Below, in pieces: positions 12,401 to 25,236 of a stretch of 64,000 bases of DNA. The number at the start of each line of letters is the position of its first letter. Position 1 is the stretch's first letter. The notes below the pieces were generated by a model that was not told the DNA's origin, did no database searches, and worked only from the letters and a program-made list of their open reading frames with translations. Both the position numbers and the translations under genes were made by a program. Origin of the DNA: Wuchereria bancrofti (taxonomy: Eukaryota > Nematoda > Chromadorea > Rhabditida > Onchocercidae); NCBI GenBank assembly GCA_005281725.1, contig SSBO01000003.1:5642495-5706494 (forward strand), written 5' to 3'.

Positions 12401-15400
12401 TTTGTGTAAATCGAAAATGCTAATAATACTTTTAAGAACCAGTCTGAAATATTACAAGAAGTTAAAAGAGTAATTTAACCATAATTTAACCTATTTTGTT
12501 CTTTACTGTATTATAAAACGAATTCTAGTTTTCAATCTCACGAGTTCATTGCCTATATCAACTGCTGCTGTGGGCATTTAAAATATTTCTACTGTCCTAA
12601 CCGTGTATTGACAAAGATTATCATTTCATGAAGAATTAATTTTAACCCAATAGCTAGGAGGCAATTAGCAATGAAATTTCTTGGACAAAAGCAAAGAATT
12701 TTAGGGAAATCAAAGTCAACTTTGTTTTTTATTGTACATCTCATCCTCGTCGTTCTTCAGTTCCGTTTGATAAACAAGATAATCATACAGTGTGCCGAAA
12801 AGCATCAACACTAATACAAAAAGCACAAAAAATCTGCAAAAAAGTTCATTGTAAAGCAGAAAGTCTGAACAAATAAACACTCAGCGAACAACATATTCGA
12901 GAGAAGTCTTCTTTTCCACTTCTAGAATTTTTTGACTTCGTCAACCATTTCCAAGATTTTTGATTTTCATAAACTCTGTAAGATTTAAAATGATCTACAA
13001 ATTTTAAATTCGGTAGATGTAGAATTAACCCCTGCAATCCTGTAATCTTTACGATATCAAACATTATAAACCGGCAAAAGTAAATCTCCCAGTAATACTA
13101 AAAATAAAAAATACTGGCAGCTTATATCAAAACTTATTGTTCTGATTTAATACTATTTTGATTCGAGCATCCAAACAGCTGTTACCGAATTATTGAGTAA
13201 CAGCTTAAATTTAGAGCAAAGTAAGAGACTTACAGTACAATTAATGAACTCGAATCATGGGAAAGTTGGGAGTGAGGTAAATTATTACGACAAATAATAT
13301 CCACATTGCATACTATTTGTCTACCAATAGCGCTTTCAGCCGATTTGTAAACTGTAACTTGAAAAGGTTTAACCTTTAAATTCGACAATTTTTGAAATGG
13401 CTCACAGCAGCAAGATGTATAACATACATTTGCCATCCGGAAGTTTTTGATCTTTATTGTTACGCTTTTCAGTCAAATTTTCCAAATTCAAAATCCTAAC
13501 AAAGACCTTGTAAATGCATTAATCTGAAAATTAAAAAATGACCTAATTCGAAAATTTTCTTCACATCATAATTCGTGCAGGAGTCTGGTGTGCAAATGCC
13601 ATAGTTGAGCAGTGGAACTAAAGTGAAGCATCTGTCATTCTCATCACTTGTTTCATTTGAGCGCCAAATGTTTGGACTACTAAAAAGAAAGATCAAAAAA
13701 TTATAAAACTCACAATTAAATTAAGCATCCATAGAGTCTTTTTATTTTTCAATTATATCTGAATATAAAAAAATCGCCTACTTCTAGAGATTACTAGTTT
13801 TAAATGAAATGAATTTGAACTAGAATATATAACAAAAAGGAGGGGTATGGTTAAAGAAATTTTTAGGGAAAGTGTAAATGAAAATTGAGTAGGAGCAAAC
13901 CTGCAATGAACATTAGGATCTTTTATAGGGCTAGAAGCGATGTTTTTGAACGGATCAGCAGAACTGTATGGCTGGAAGCTGGCCAAGCAGTACTGACCTG
14001 ACCATTTCTGCCTAAATAAAATTCGGTTGATTGTTTGAATGTTTTGAATTTCCCATACAGTAAAGGATGAAAGCAAAACTATTATGTTTTTGAAATTAAA
14101 AAATTTATTCGTTTGAATATTCGAGGGAATATAAGTATTGAAGAACAAGAAAATATACTGCTGGCGATTTTTGATAACTGAAATACGTCGACAAGTACTC
14201 CACGATCCGATCCAGAGATTATTACCGCTTAAAATACCAGCTGGTACTTTGCCCATTGCATCTAATACTGCAACGGATAAAGGAATAGCTGATCAAAAAA
14301 ACATCAAACCATTAAAAAATTTATTCGATCCACAAATCCACAAAAAAAGTAAAGCAAAATTGAAAGAACTACCAATTAAGGAGAAAGTATGTCGTATATA
14401 CAGACAGAAAAAGTCCCCAAAATATCTGTAACAAAATCGTCATATTTAAAATTATACCGTTGAAAATCCATCGGTGATGATTTTGATGACTACGCATGTG
14501 AAATTCACAAGTACAATTAGTACAGCCACTGCGTTCATTGGAACGAGTATAATCCATAGCTGTCCAGAGAAAATAAGCTATATCGGCAAGACAAGGTGAT
14601 GACACATCATACTCCTAAAAATAAAGTTAGTATAAAAATATTTCGTAGGATTGTTATATCATTTAAGCAATTCCACCTATATGTTTACCCATTTAAAAGT
14701 ATCGCCATTTAGAGGGAAAGTCCGTAATTTGTAAAGTTTCAGACCGAAAACAATATTTTTTCTTTTACGAATTCTTTTCAATTTCTCAATTTAACAGTCA
14801 TTATCAATGTGTTTTCACACTCGAAAAATAGTATTAGAATCAGCGGTTTATAGTATGCATCATTACAGTACATACCAGATATTTTAGCAAGCCTCTGGCA
14901 AAGGTTGACAGAGTCAGTTGCTTTAAACGATTCGTTTAATTCTCATTCCGAAGAGACTATAGGAAAAGTTACTCTATAGAAACCGGAATGCAAAGATACT
15001 TTTCACGCAAGAATTACGATGTAGCAACAAAATGAGGGATTTTAACAGTATGATATACTTGATTTTGAATTAAAATTTCATTTAATACTGTTCACTTCTT
15101 CAGAAAATATATAAACATTACGGAAATGATAAAAGTATAAATAAACAAGTGAATGAATGAAGTGAATAAATAGAATTGGTCGATTAATGATGAGTAAGTA
15201 AAAAATAAAGGAATGAAACGGAACAAGAGCTAAAATATACCTTCAACGGTTCCAACAAAGTGAGTAATCGTTTGATGTATGATTCATCGCCTGTTTTCAA
15301 CGCTTTCTCAAATTTGCTAGTAGGATGAAGAAATAAAGTTTTGAAGAAATCCAAATCAATGATCAGTTGCCACTGTGAATCGGCGAAAAATTCAGTGACG

Positions 15401-15950
15401 AATGCTCCCAGTACATTATCTGAATCTTTTTTATTTTCCAATCGTATTTCTTCTTCCAAGAAGTCGTAAGCAATAGCTAGGAGAAGTGGAAAGACTAGAA
15501 GGAAATAAGTCTCTTTCAAAATTTGCATTAGGATCGCAATCAAAGCACCAAAATCTCGTAATTATGATCCTAGATGGAAACTATCAGTCAGAGAAATTCC
15601 ACACTGACATTACCTTCGATGGTGGCAATTTTAGCTTTAATAACCTTATCAGTGTAGCGCGATGTTATCAGTATGATTACAAGGAGCAGAAGCAACAGAT
15701 GAGCTGTGCAAGAGGGAAGATTGTATGGTTGCAGTGTAATAGATCAATTAAAACAGTTGAAGTGTTGCCTGTCTTGTGAAATGGCTGGACGATAATAGGC
15801 CGGCCACTTCACCGACTCGTCTTTCCTTTGCTATCAGATTTGATAAGTTGTTGATGAAGTAAGAAGGGTAACAAAGGGAATTACTGACATTTAACTTTGA
15901 TTTGAAACATCCCTGATAAACTCGTAGTAATAGCAGTGACTGATTTCCAT
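9436..15950 (-). CDS. NRF-6-like membrane acyltransferase (NRF domain plus acyltransferase-3)
   Basis: Multi-pass protein of the nematode/arthropod NRF-6/NDG-4 family, linked in C. elegans to lipid transport and fluoxetine response. The enzymatic reaction is unproven. Exons: 15896-15950, 15614-15703, 15241-15476, 14458-14614, 14159-14267, 13901-14011, 13543-13679, 13234-13351, 12721-12833, 12270-12443, 12024-12120, 11751-11864, 11469-11631, 11113-11192, 10875-10997, 10521-10650, 10253-10439, 9985-10118, 9436-9711, giving 867 residues in phase. An N-terminal hydrophobic stretch (HLLLLLLVIILITS) is followed by a Cys-rich NRF domain (about residues 130-320: SPCLADI, DAMGKVPAGILSGN, NYGICTPDSC, VCNVDIIC). 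About ten membrane segments follow from residue 338, with GHSYYYI, FFYLSGMLTSY and HPILLQ. The start is uncertain: an ATG at 15528 inside a pyrimidine-rich acceptor tract would give a different signal peptide. The donor at 12720 (GTTGAC) is weak. Confidence 0.9.
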
Positions 15951-16031
15951 CCCACAAACTCTCCTCAATTTCAGAACACTACTCAAGCGGATAAGAACTC
16001 ATAAATTCCAGTATTTTACTCTATAGGCAAA

Positions 16032-16425
16032 TCACCTGAGATATTTGGTAGGCTGACAAATGGCGAGTGCTTCGTAGGAATCCACCAAAACTATCAGAGC
16101 TCGCTTTTTGAATTCAAAAAAAAAATTGAGAATTGGCAATAAAGGTTCTACGGGAAGATTTGATGCCTAGTGTGAGACCACTCCCAACATAATTAACGAA
16201 ATAAATTGGTAGTAATTTCACTCTCATTGAAACTCATAGGAAGCTTATCCAGTAAATTTGTAAAATACTTTCTTTGGAATCTTTCGGCCTACAAAATCCC
16301 CTGTATTCGTTGGTGAATGATTTTTTCATCGATTTTTAAGAGTCAAATGACCAAGTATTTTGAGCTACAAATTATACCCAAAAAATCTTGCCAGCGTTGC
16401 TGACTCGATTTTCTTTAAATGCCAT
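16032..16425 (-). CDS. Candidate small unrecognised protein (84 residues, three exons)
   Basis: Three open segments join in phase through GT/AG signals: 16378-16425, 16198-16288 and 16032-16147, ending at TGA. The acceptors tttgtag and cccgtag and donors GTATAA and GTTAAT are plausible. The predicted protein opens with MAFKENRVSNAGKIFW, has a middle segment with KLPMSFNESE, and ends with a hydrophobic-basic stretch (PLLPILNFFF, then ALIVLVDSYEALAIC). In-frame sequence extends upstream of the ATG past an acceptor, so it may have a further 5' exon. I do not recognise the family. It lies between SF3B4 and the acyltransferase on the same strand, so it could also be a lost 5' part of the latter or a relic. 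It could be chance. Confidence 0.3.
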
Positions 16426-16915
16426 GAACAGCTTCAGATCTCCTAATCTGCAAGCAAACGCTTCAGCAACAGAGCATTAATGTTCACACAAATCTCCAAA
16501 GATATCGCTATGTAAATATATGTTCGCACCAAGCAGACCTTCCCACGCAAATTGATAAACTAACCATTCCAAAAAATTTCTTGAGAAAATTTGGCAGAAA
16601 ATGTAACACTGAGGTTTTTATTTGTTCACACATGTAACTTGGATATCATTTAAATACAAGCAGAACCAATAAATGAAAACTTAACATTTTAGTGCTTCGC
16701 TGCACAACTCGATTTGTTGGAATGGTCCTTTAACAGAACAATCTTAATTTTATATTTTTATTACTAATAATTGATAATGGGTATTGAACAACTTTGGAAA
16801 CTTAAAGTTATGATGGAAGAAAAATTAGGATAATAAGTAAAAAACCGAGGACTAAGTCATGTATTTCTAAAACATTTGAAGCAGCAAATGATGAAACATC
16901 AAATCATCTAAAAAC

Positions 16916-19627
16916 TTATGACGATGTGGGGACGGGAGCAGATGTTGGAGGAGGTGGTGGTCTAGAAGGGCGCATGATAGGAGGCGGCGGAGGACGCATC
17001 ATTCGTACTGAAGGAGGCGGTGGTGGAGGGAATGATGCACGACCTTGCATAGGAGGGAACGGTGGCGGCATTCGAGGAAAACCCCTCGGAGGAGGTGGCG
17101 GAGGTGGCGTCGGTGTCGGTGTTGCTGGCGGTCGCATTCCTGGTGTTATCGGTGGTGGTGGCGGCATTCCCCACATTGGTAACGGCGCTGAAATTTTCAA
17201 ACGGTGTACAATTATTCCGAGGGATGAAAAGCAGTTAATGTGAATTACAAAAGGTTTTGGGTTTCAAATTGAAGGACTGCCAAATAAATTAACCACTCAA
17301 ATAATATAAAATATAATCCAACTACTTTGTTGATTTTACTTGACAAACTGCACAAAGCAGATAGAATTCAAAGGTAACAAATACTCACCACTCATTGGCG
17401 GCGGTGGTCTGGGGGTACCAAGCGGTGTTGGTGGAGCAGGTGGTGGAGGTGGTGGTGGAATCGGTGTTGCACCAGGTGTAGGCATAGGTGGTGGCGGTGG
17501 TGGAAAGATTGCAGGCGGTGGTCCAGCCATTGGCGGGATCATCGGTGGAGGTATTGGAGGACCTGGTGGTGGTGGATGAAGCACAGGTGCAAGAGGCAAT
17601 TTTCCATCAGAGAATATCTGATTTGGTTTGTCTGAAGGAAACAAAGGATTCTGTGCAGCTAGCATTCGCTCGGCAGCAGTACCGTGTCGTTCACCCTGAA
17701 GTTCTGCCAGAAAATGAAACCAAAGAGACTGCTAATTTCACTAACTTCAGTTAACGGGAAACCCAAAGCTGGTAAACCCACCCTTAAAATTTCCGTTTTT
17801 CTGTTTTTCTTTTACAGGAAAACAACTTTAAAAGCTCAGCATATTAGAAATGTACAGCAATGAAGAAAAAACATCCAAAGTTTTCTTTTTTTAACGGCTA
17901 AAACCCAAACCAATAATTACTTCACACGTTAGAGCAACAGTCTATAAATCTACATCGAATGGAGAAAGCAAAAAATAAAATTGAGAAAAAAACAAACCTT
18001 TGTATCCTTTTTGAACGCATAACTCACAGTGATAGCTCGATTGCAAAGAAACTGTCCATTCATTGCTTCAATAGCTGAATCTGATGCTTCAAACGATGCA
18101 AAATTCACAAATGCAAAACCTTTACTGTTACCCGTCTCAGCATCACGCATTATTTTAGGAACCTGAAAAATAACCATTATGTTGGATTTTAAAAAAATGA
18201 AAAACAACATCTCTGGTGATGCAATATAAAATATACAAAGTCACACCCACTTTTTCGTACAAGAATTATAGAGCTAAATCTACCTCCTTTCTAAAATAAA
18301 GTAAGAGGGTTGTAAGTGATAAAAGAAGCAGATCAACAAAGCAAAACGTAGCATAATTTCTAGAGATAGGAAAGATTATAATTAAGTCAAGTAATTATTT
18401 TAGAAAAGAAAAAAGACCTGTAAGATAACTCCAAATGCACTAAATGTATCAAAAAGTAATTTCTCGTCCACTTCAGGGTCCAGATTACCAACGAATACGT
18501 TTGCGCCAACATCCATATTTTTTTCATGAGCGGACGCCTTATTTACCTGGAAAAATCGTCTTCAGCCAATATTAGACAGAAAGAAAGGAATTAGTTTATT
18601 AAAAATTCTTTTACACCTAAAGACTTCACAGCTTTATTATCTTTACTGAAATGCAATCATAACAAGAAAACGTGGGACTGATAAACAGTATTAAACATAA
18701 TACTAATTCATAAATAATACGAACGGTTCAAGGTTTTTTTTGAACATCGAAAGATTCATTAATGTTTCAGTTATACTGTTACTAAGGTTATGCACTGGCA
18801 TGCAACTCAAATCACACTTTTTAAGCAATAATATTGACCGTTAAGTCAATCGGTTCTCCAATTGAGCATATTTTTAAAAAATTTTCAAATATGATTTCAA
18901 CAACCTTTATAGGCTTCCCATACAGTTTTATCATGTTCATGATCTTTATTGCATAATCAGCATCTTCTTCACCCATGAATTCAATAAAACCAAACCTGAA
19001 ACCAAAGACTCTTGCAAGTGGGCTAATAACCACATCAATTCAATAAAGATAACCAAAAGTAAGAAAAAATTTAGCATTCAAACTGCTTAAATCAAAATTT
19101 CTATAAATTTGAATGTACACATTAACTTGTGAATTTAAAAAATTTCAATACTTTGACAAATTTCAACATTAGATTTGAAACCTAATTTTAAATTCAAAAA
19201 TGAAGTAACCCTTGATGTGAGCTTGTCACTCGGTCTTTCGGCATATTCACTGATACAACCGGTCCTGCTTGCACAAACAACTCCCATAAAATTGCATCAG
19301 TCACTTTTTCATCCAAACCACCAACGTAAATTGTGGCATCTGGAAGAATATTTCATAAAGAAAATTGACAGTAATGTCCTTCACACAATTGTTAAAAACA
19401 GTGCAACTGTAAGAAAAGACAAAAAATTGGAAAACATGTTTCGGATGGATTGAATTAATAATTCAAAAAATCCTGTCCAGAAACAGCATTAAAGTACGTT
19501 ACGTGAGGTGCGAATTAAGAGTAAAGATATCACATTGTATTAAAAGTGAAGATAACATATTTTAACGCTTACAATCAGGAAAAGCACACTCACCTTGATT
19601 CCTCTCCAAAATAGGTCCTGCTGACAT
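16916..19627 (-). CDS. sap-49: Splicing factor 3B subunit 4 (SF3B4/SAP49)
   Basis: Subunit of the SF3b complex of the U2 snRNP; it contacts pre-mRNA near the branch point in the nucleus. Exons: 19594-19627, 19210-19339, 18905-18995, 18418-18546, 17998-18162, 17389-17695, 16916-17187, totalling 375 residues, close to the C. elegans protein. RRM1 (about residues 13-91) carries RNP2 IYVGGL and RNP1 QGFGFIEF. RRM2 (about 100-180) carries VFVGNL and KGFAFVNF. The conserved [14 protein letters not shown] follows, then a proline-rich tail of PPPPP runs interrupted by M, G and T. The ATG follows an orphan acceptor (actgcag) by 14 nt, as expected for trans-splicing. The proline-rich exons create long glycine-rich open frames on the other strand, which are shadows. 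ARP6 ends about 620 nt upstream on the same strand. Confidence 0.97.
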
Positions 19628-19641
19628 ATTCGGAGATAGAA

Positions 19642-19650
19642 CTGCAGTAT
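19642..19650 (-). promoter_or_regulatory. Probable spliced-leader acceptor of SF3B4
   Basis: On the minus strand the sequence tatactgcag ends 14 nt before the ATG, and no upstream coding exon pairs with it. Confidence 0.6.
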
Positions 19651-20247
19651 ATGAAACAATTAAATACTAATCAACAATAATTTCCTGCAACATATGAAAT
19701 CATTAGCAAATATAATGCCAAAGAAAGTTTACCTGGATCTTACTTTTTATGAATTTCACAAAGAAAGTTTGAACTTCAGAAGAGTATGAACCATTCTGAT
19801 ACAGAAATACTTCGAATCGGCCATTTCAATAGATTAAATATTCAGACATCCGAACTTTCAGTGTTGAGTTTGTAAGGTGAAAGAGGGGAGCGATAGAGAA
19901 GAATGGAGGATAAGAACCAGAAAGCAGAAAATCAGATCGATTTACTATTAGCTTACCCTCTCAGATTTGTAATGCACTTTTACAAATGAGGAAAAAGATG
20001 AGTGATTAAGGTTATGGCTGTATAACATCATCATAGAGATCTTAGTGTTATAGTACTAAATGTTGGCCACGAATGTCAATATCAATTTTTAAGGAAAATT
20101 TGGACACGAAAATGAAAAATCACGCAAAATATTTTCATGAATAATACATGAAATATGGTACTTCACACTGTTAAAAATTTCTTCATAGATATATCAATGG
20201 CAATGAGATCGTCAGCAACAATGAATTTTAAAACAAAACAATTAAAA

Positions 20248-22935
20248 CTATGTTTCAAGAAAATGGAAGAATTTCTTCCTCCAAATAACGGAGCCATGCT
20301 CGCTGTACTCCGTCTTTGAAACAAACCTGAAATTTAAAGAATATAAAACAGCCTAACTGAAAAAAAGAAAAACCAAAAATACATATTTGACTTATATCAA
20401 TACTGAACTGCTCCACGAAAAAAATTGTTCATATCACAAAAATTCCATTCATTCTTTTTCAGTTAAAAACACACTTATTATCCCAAGCACCAAGTTTCAC
20501 TGAATTTCGTCCACAGTGCCAAGCATACGTTATAGGATTAGCAACGTCTCTTAACTGTATATCATAAATTTGATCCACGAATGGTCGCAAATCTTTAACT
20601 CTAAAATTTGATCAGATTTAACTAAAATTTAACCAAACTAAAAGCTTGTTAAAATGAAAACCGAAATATTAAACGGAAACAATGATGAGGAATCCCATAC
20701 ACAATGCTCATTCAACAATTAATCGCACTAAAAGCTTATTAAAATCGTTTTTTTTTTAAAAAAAAAGATGGCGTTAAAAGCTCACACTCGTTCTTTGAAT
20801 CCAGGAAATAAAACATTACCACCACAAAGAACAATGTTGTTCAACAATCGTCCTCGCATACCTTAAAAAACATATGAACTTTTTACGTTTCTACATAAAT
20901 TAACAAACCAAAAAGTGGGAATTCATATCAATTTCAGAATCCCTCAAAACAGATTACCATACGGGCATTTCTTTACAGCTGTTGCGATAGCTTCTGGTAT
21001 ACCCATCTGCGAAATTCCAATGTCCGACGGTGTAAAAAGTGTTTCAGGCACTGCAAATCTTTCTATATTTACTCTCAACTTCTGTAGATCATCGCAAACA
21101 TTATCTTCAGGACTACGAATAAATCCGCGATTATGGATGTTGAAATCTGGAAGCACGTAATCCCGAACAATGGTATTCTCTTTTCCTCGGCGCCTTAAAA
21201 AAAGAGGCTTAAGATATTATGCTATATGAAGAAAAAGAAAAAAAGAATTGAGAACTCCACATTAAGAAATTTAAGTTTACGGGAATAACAGAAATATTAA
21301 GTTTAAAAATTTTTCCGGAATGTAAAAGACATTTGATATTCTAAGGATCGCTTTTTACACAAGATAATAAGTTTAGTCCAATTACGTATCTCAGCAACCG
21401 CTGAAGCAATAGTAAACATCTATCTATCAATTGCTAAGGAACTTTGCCTTAGCAAGACGATATGTTTATTGTTTGAAGTATGCACCAACTCCCTCGGGGA
21501 AAAATCATGTCTATTTAAAATGAAGATGGTATCCTTTTGCACAGTATGAACGGAATATATCGTTTATTTATTCCTAAAATGCTCTGTACTTCTTGGAAAT
21601 TTACTTAGCAATGTCCATGTGCTTGGCAAAATTATCGGCAACAAAACAAATATCTTCCTTGCATTCATTCATAACATATGTTTCTTCCATTACATTCAAC
21701 TGCCTGTATGAAATCCATTCTTTTAATAAATTAGTCAAAACTTTACCGCCGACGTCAATTCTGAAACCCAAAGGAAAGATAACATGAAATAAAGGAAAGC
21801 TAGAAAAATCACTTTTGTCTTTGTCTTATCATAATTCCATCCTAAAAATCGTATCACAGTGGAAAACACAAATGTTTTGCACAGAAAAAGAAATTGAACT
21901 TGCATCCCTTTTAGAGAAAATAATATCAAGTTATAAATTTCGAATTAAAGGATTTAGACCTACCTTAAAATGCCCTCTCGAATAACTTTTCCATTATAAT
22001 AAGGCACGATATGAGTAAATGAAAAACCTGTATCTACGACAATACAACAAAGTTGATCCTTGTATTCCTGCGACACGGTATCAGCCATTGCAACGAGTGA
22101 AGAAGCTCAAGACAGACGTTTAAAAGAATTTTAATGAATTTTCGATAAACATAAAACTGAGAGTAGAATATCAAATCAAGGAAAATTTTTTGATTTGCAT
22201 TTAGATAAACTGGAATGAAATCTAGTTTTCCAAACTGCATCAAAATGTTTCTTTTAGTTTCATAGAACTACCTACCACTTGTTTTGACTACTGAATGAAA
22301 TCCATATTGCTCGAAGAGTATTTCATCCGAAAAATCCCGGATTGCTGGCACACTATAAATGATATCGGTCATGATAAGACGGGTATCGGAGAATGAAACA
22401 TTCAGCGCATTTTTTCCGAATACTCTATCCCATATTTGTTGTTCTACATCCCAGTTGACTAAAATACCTGCGGTATAAATCTGCTATTGAAACCAAATTC
22501 TTAAAAGCATCAACACACTAACCAATATATCCCTTTTCCGCTGGAGTAAGAAAAAAAATGCTAGAATGATCACGACACTCTTCAACTTCATCTGCCACAA
22601 AAACCCTTTTGCGATCAGTTTTCGTCTTAATAATACAGTTTGGGAATAATCTGAAATTAACCATACAAAGTTAAATAATTAAAAAGCCTGACCCAAAAGC
22701 TGCAGATGAAAACACTCTTTTTTAGCAAGACTAAAATCGAAAAATCCAAATCATTGACTGGAATATAAGATAGGCCATTTTCTTCTCTATTAAACTTGGT
22801 AATGATAAGAACTTGGTAATAAGAAAAATATGAAAAGAATACGAAAATTATTAAACGCTACTTTGGCTGGTCGTCCTTTACATAACCAGCTTTGATAGTG
22901 CTACAACCATTGTCAAATATAAGCGTATACGACAT
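20248..22935 (-). CDS. arp-6: Actin-related protein 6 (ARP6)
   Basis: Nuclear actin-related subunit of the SWR1/SRCAP remodeller, which deposits histone H2A.Z. Exons: 22862-22935, 22523-22650, 22276-22467, 21964-22105, 21605-21760, 20958-21193, 20786-20861, 20475-20600, 20248-20326, giving 402 residues (the human protein has 396). The actin fold's nucleotide motifs are present: FDNGCSTIKAGY at the N-terminus, CCIVVDTGFSFTHIVP near residue 160, and the adenosine-loop region LCGGNVLFPGF. ARP6-specific stretches are VNWDVEQQIWD, IERFAVPETLFTPSDIGI and NPITYAW near the C-terminus. The start codon lies 4 nt after an acceptor (attttcag), so the mRNA is probably trans-spliced there. It is divergent from RAB-39. 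Confidence 0.96.
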
Positions 22936-22939
22936 GGTG

Positions 22940-22947
22940 CTGAAAAT
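22940..22947 (-). promoter_or_regulatory. Probable spliced-leader acceptor of ARP6
   Basis: Consensus acceptor attttcag on the minus strand, 4 nt before the ATG at 22935, with no exon upstream of it. Confidence 0.7.
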
Positions 22948-25210
22948 TTTGAAAATATTTAAACAGAAATTCCACTTGTCCTCCTTAAATACTTTTGTAA
23001 AAGACGAAAATATGAAAATGTACTACATGTTCCTTCAAAAGAAAGTAGCAGTTGCTAAAATTTTAATACATCCCACATCAAAATGAGCGCATATAAACGA
23101 AGAAGAGAGATCCAACAACCGTATGTAAATAAAGAGAAATGAAGCAATTGCACGATACTATCATAAAATTTTCAAAAGACACTTTATTTTACTTAAAAGG
23201 ATATCTAAAGGAAATATGAGATATTCATATTTATTACTTAAACCGAGAAATTTTTTTCACCATTACTTAAATCCAGAAAAACACAGAAATATTAGATTTG
23301 TAAACCCTGATTATAACATAATAATTCGTTACAATTTTTTTGAATAAACAAAGTACCACAAATAAAAGAACATGCAAAGGCGTTATTCTCGATTAAAATA
23401 TGTCATTTCAACGCTTGTACTGGTAAAATGTTAGTGATGTGACAAAAGAGCATTCAGTATATTCAGTTTTTCGATTTTCATATCAATATCGTACTTTACT
23501 TCCAGCTTCAATAAAATCCCAATCTATAAAATATTGAATTCATCGAAAGACATGGATTCGACTCCGGAGGAACTTGAGAAACGGCTACCATTCCAAGGAA
23601 GGCAGAGGGCGTAATCATCGTCAAAGAAAAATGTCAAATATTAATCCTATCCAAACTTCAAAGGAGCCTGAAAAAATTAAAGAAAAAAACTTGGAAGTTG
23701 ACTTTTTATTTCATTTGAAGCAAGATTAAACGATACTTGTTTAATACCAAAATGTTTATACTTGCCTGTCTCCCTCCATTCAGTGGTCGGGTAATCAAAT
23801 CAAGATGACTTCTATTGGATATTAACAAATAAAACCATGTCTTTCGCAAAACAGAAAATTGTAGAGATCATTTCACGCTCCACTTAGTTCTATACTCTTC
23901 CCGTTTGTTACGATAAACTAAACTGCAGCACTGGCTTATTTCGTCATTCTGAGAAAACATTTAAAGTAAACAAAAAAAGGAAAAAAAGGAAAGAAAAACT
24001 CCATTTTTAAGTAAATTTAAAATCACACAAAGTTACGTCCAGTAAGCTTTTACCGTGAAATTTCGTTCAAGTAGGTTTTGAACGAACAGCGAAAGACCGG
24101 AATGAAAATCACGACACAAAACGTTAAGATCACATATTTAACGTACTTATTTCTCGAGCAATAACTGACAGTCATTAGAATGCTCCGTTTCATTACGCTA
24201 TGAGATTTTTGCACATGAAAATATAATACCGTCCTCCTTCCCTAATCAGCTCTTTTTATACACATACGCTTAATCTAAAATGTATACCCTTATCAATGAA
24301 AAGTTACATGTATATTATTCATGTTCAAATATATTTTTGAACAGGTGTTCAACGATAATAACCAAAGAGGTCATCCAAAGGACATACTGAATGTCCGGTA
24401 GGAAGCAAAGTATGTAGCAAAAACAAGACTTCGAGCTAAAATCACAGATGCAAAGAATTAGACAAACATTACATGTAGGGTTGAAGCAATATTTGAAAGC
24501 TTATTCAAGTCAAAAACTGTTACAACAATACTTTACTCCAATGCCGAACAGATGGAAGGAAAGGAAATTACCTTTCCAAAACTGCCACCCTTTGAATTCC
24601 ACTAGGAAAAAAAAAACCATGCAAAACTATCACCGTACTGTCAGCAATAGAACACTTTTGAACTCTTTTGGTACATTGCAGCTCGATAGCTGTAAATTAA
24701 TCTGCATTTTTGGCATTCTGTATTACCTGACATTCGCACAGTTGTCAGTTGTATAGTCACAAGGACTTTAATTTCCACCGTTACTATTTCGAAAGATCAA
24801 AACATTGAGATTTTGTAACTGATCCTTTCTAATTTCATTTCACGGTATTCACAGGAAACGACGGCCATGTTTTTTCTTCAGGTGAAGCGTACAGACCTTA
24901 ATTTGTTTTATTGTTACCATCAACTAGCACTAAGTGCGTGTGTTTTCAATGATGCGTATGCAGAAAGCCTTCCTTTCACCCATTCTTCCTTATTTACTCT
25001 GTATGTTAAACTTTTCCTGAAAAACTTTTCCCAAGTTTTCGAAAATTTTTTAGTGGATTGATCTTTGACCTTGCGGTGTCAGTTGACTCTCATAATCCAC
25101 CTACAGTGTCGTCTATCAATACTTGAGGTATAACAGGAACAGAAGATTGAAACATTTAGAATAATTTAGCATTAGAAGTTTAAAAGTGCTTTTTAGATTT
25201 TTTTGACCGC
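22948..25210. other. Intergenic region between divergent ARP6 and RAB-39
   Basis: About 2.3 kb of AT-rich DNA, presumably holding both promoters. A 20-codon open frame begins with ATG at about 23551 (MDSTPEELEKRL) and has coding-like composition, but no splice partner is visible. The frame at 24448-24756 looks like chance. Confidence 0.5.
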
Positions 25211-25219
25211 ATATTCCAG
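25211..25219 (+). promoter_or_regulatory. Probable spliced-leader acceptor of RAB-39
   Basis: The acceptor atattccag ends at 25219, 17 nt before the ATG, and is preceded by a T-rich tract. Confidence 0.6.
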
Positions 25220-25236
25220 TCGAATCAGAAGTGCTA

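Noticed and set aside
14138..14431. 97-codon plus-strand frame within the acyltransferase gene
   Set aside because: It is antisense to two well-supported NRF-domain exons and shows no features of its own.
16926..17754. Glycine-rich open frames on the plus strand (up to 105 codons)
   Set aside because: They are the reverse complement of the proline-rich tail exons of SF3B4 and have no independent splice or start context.
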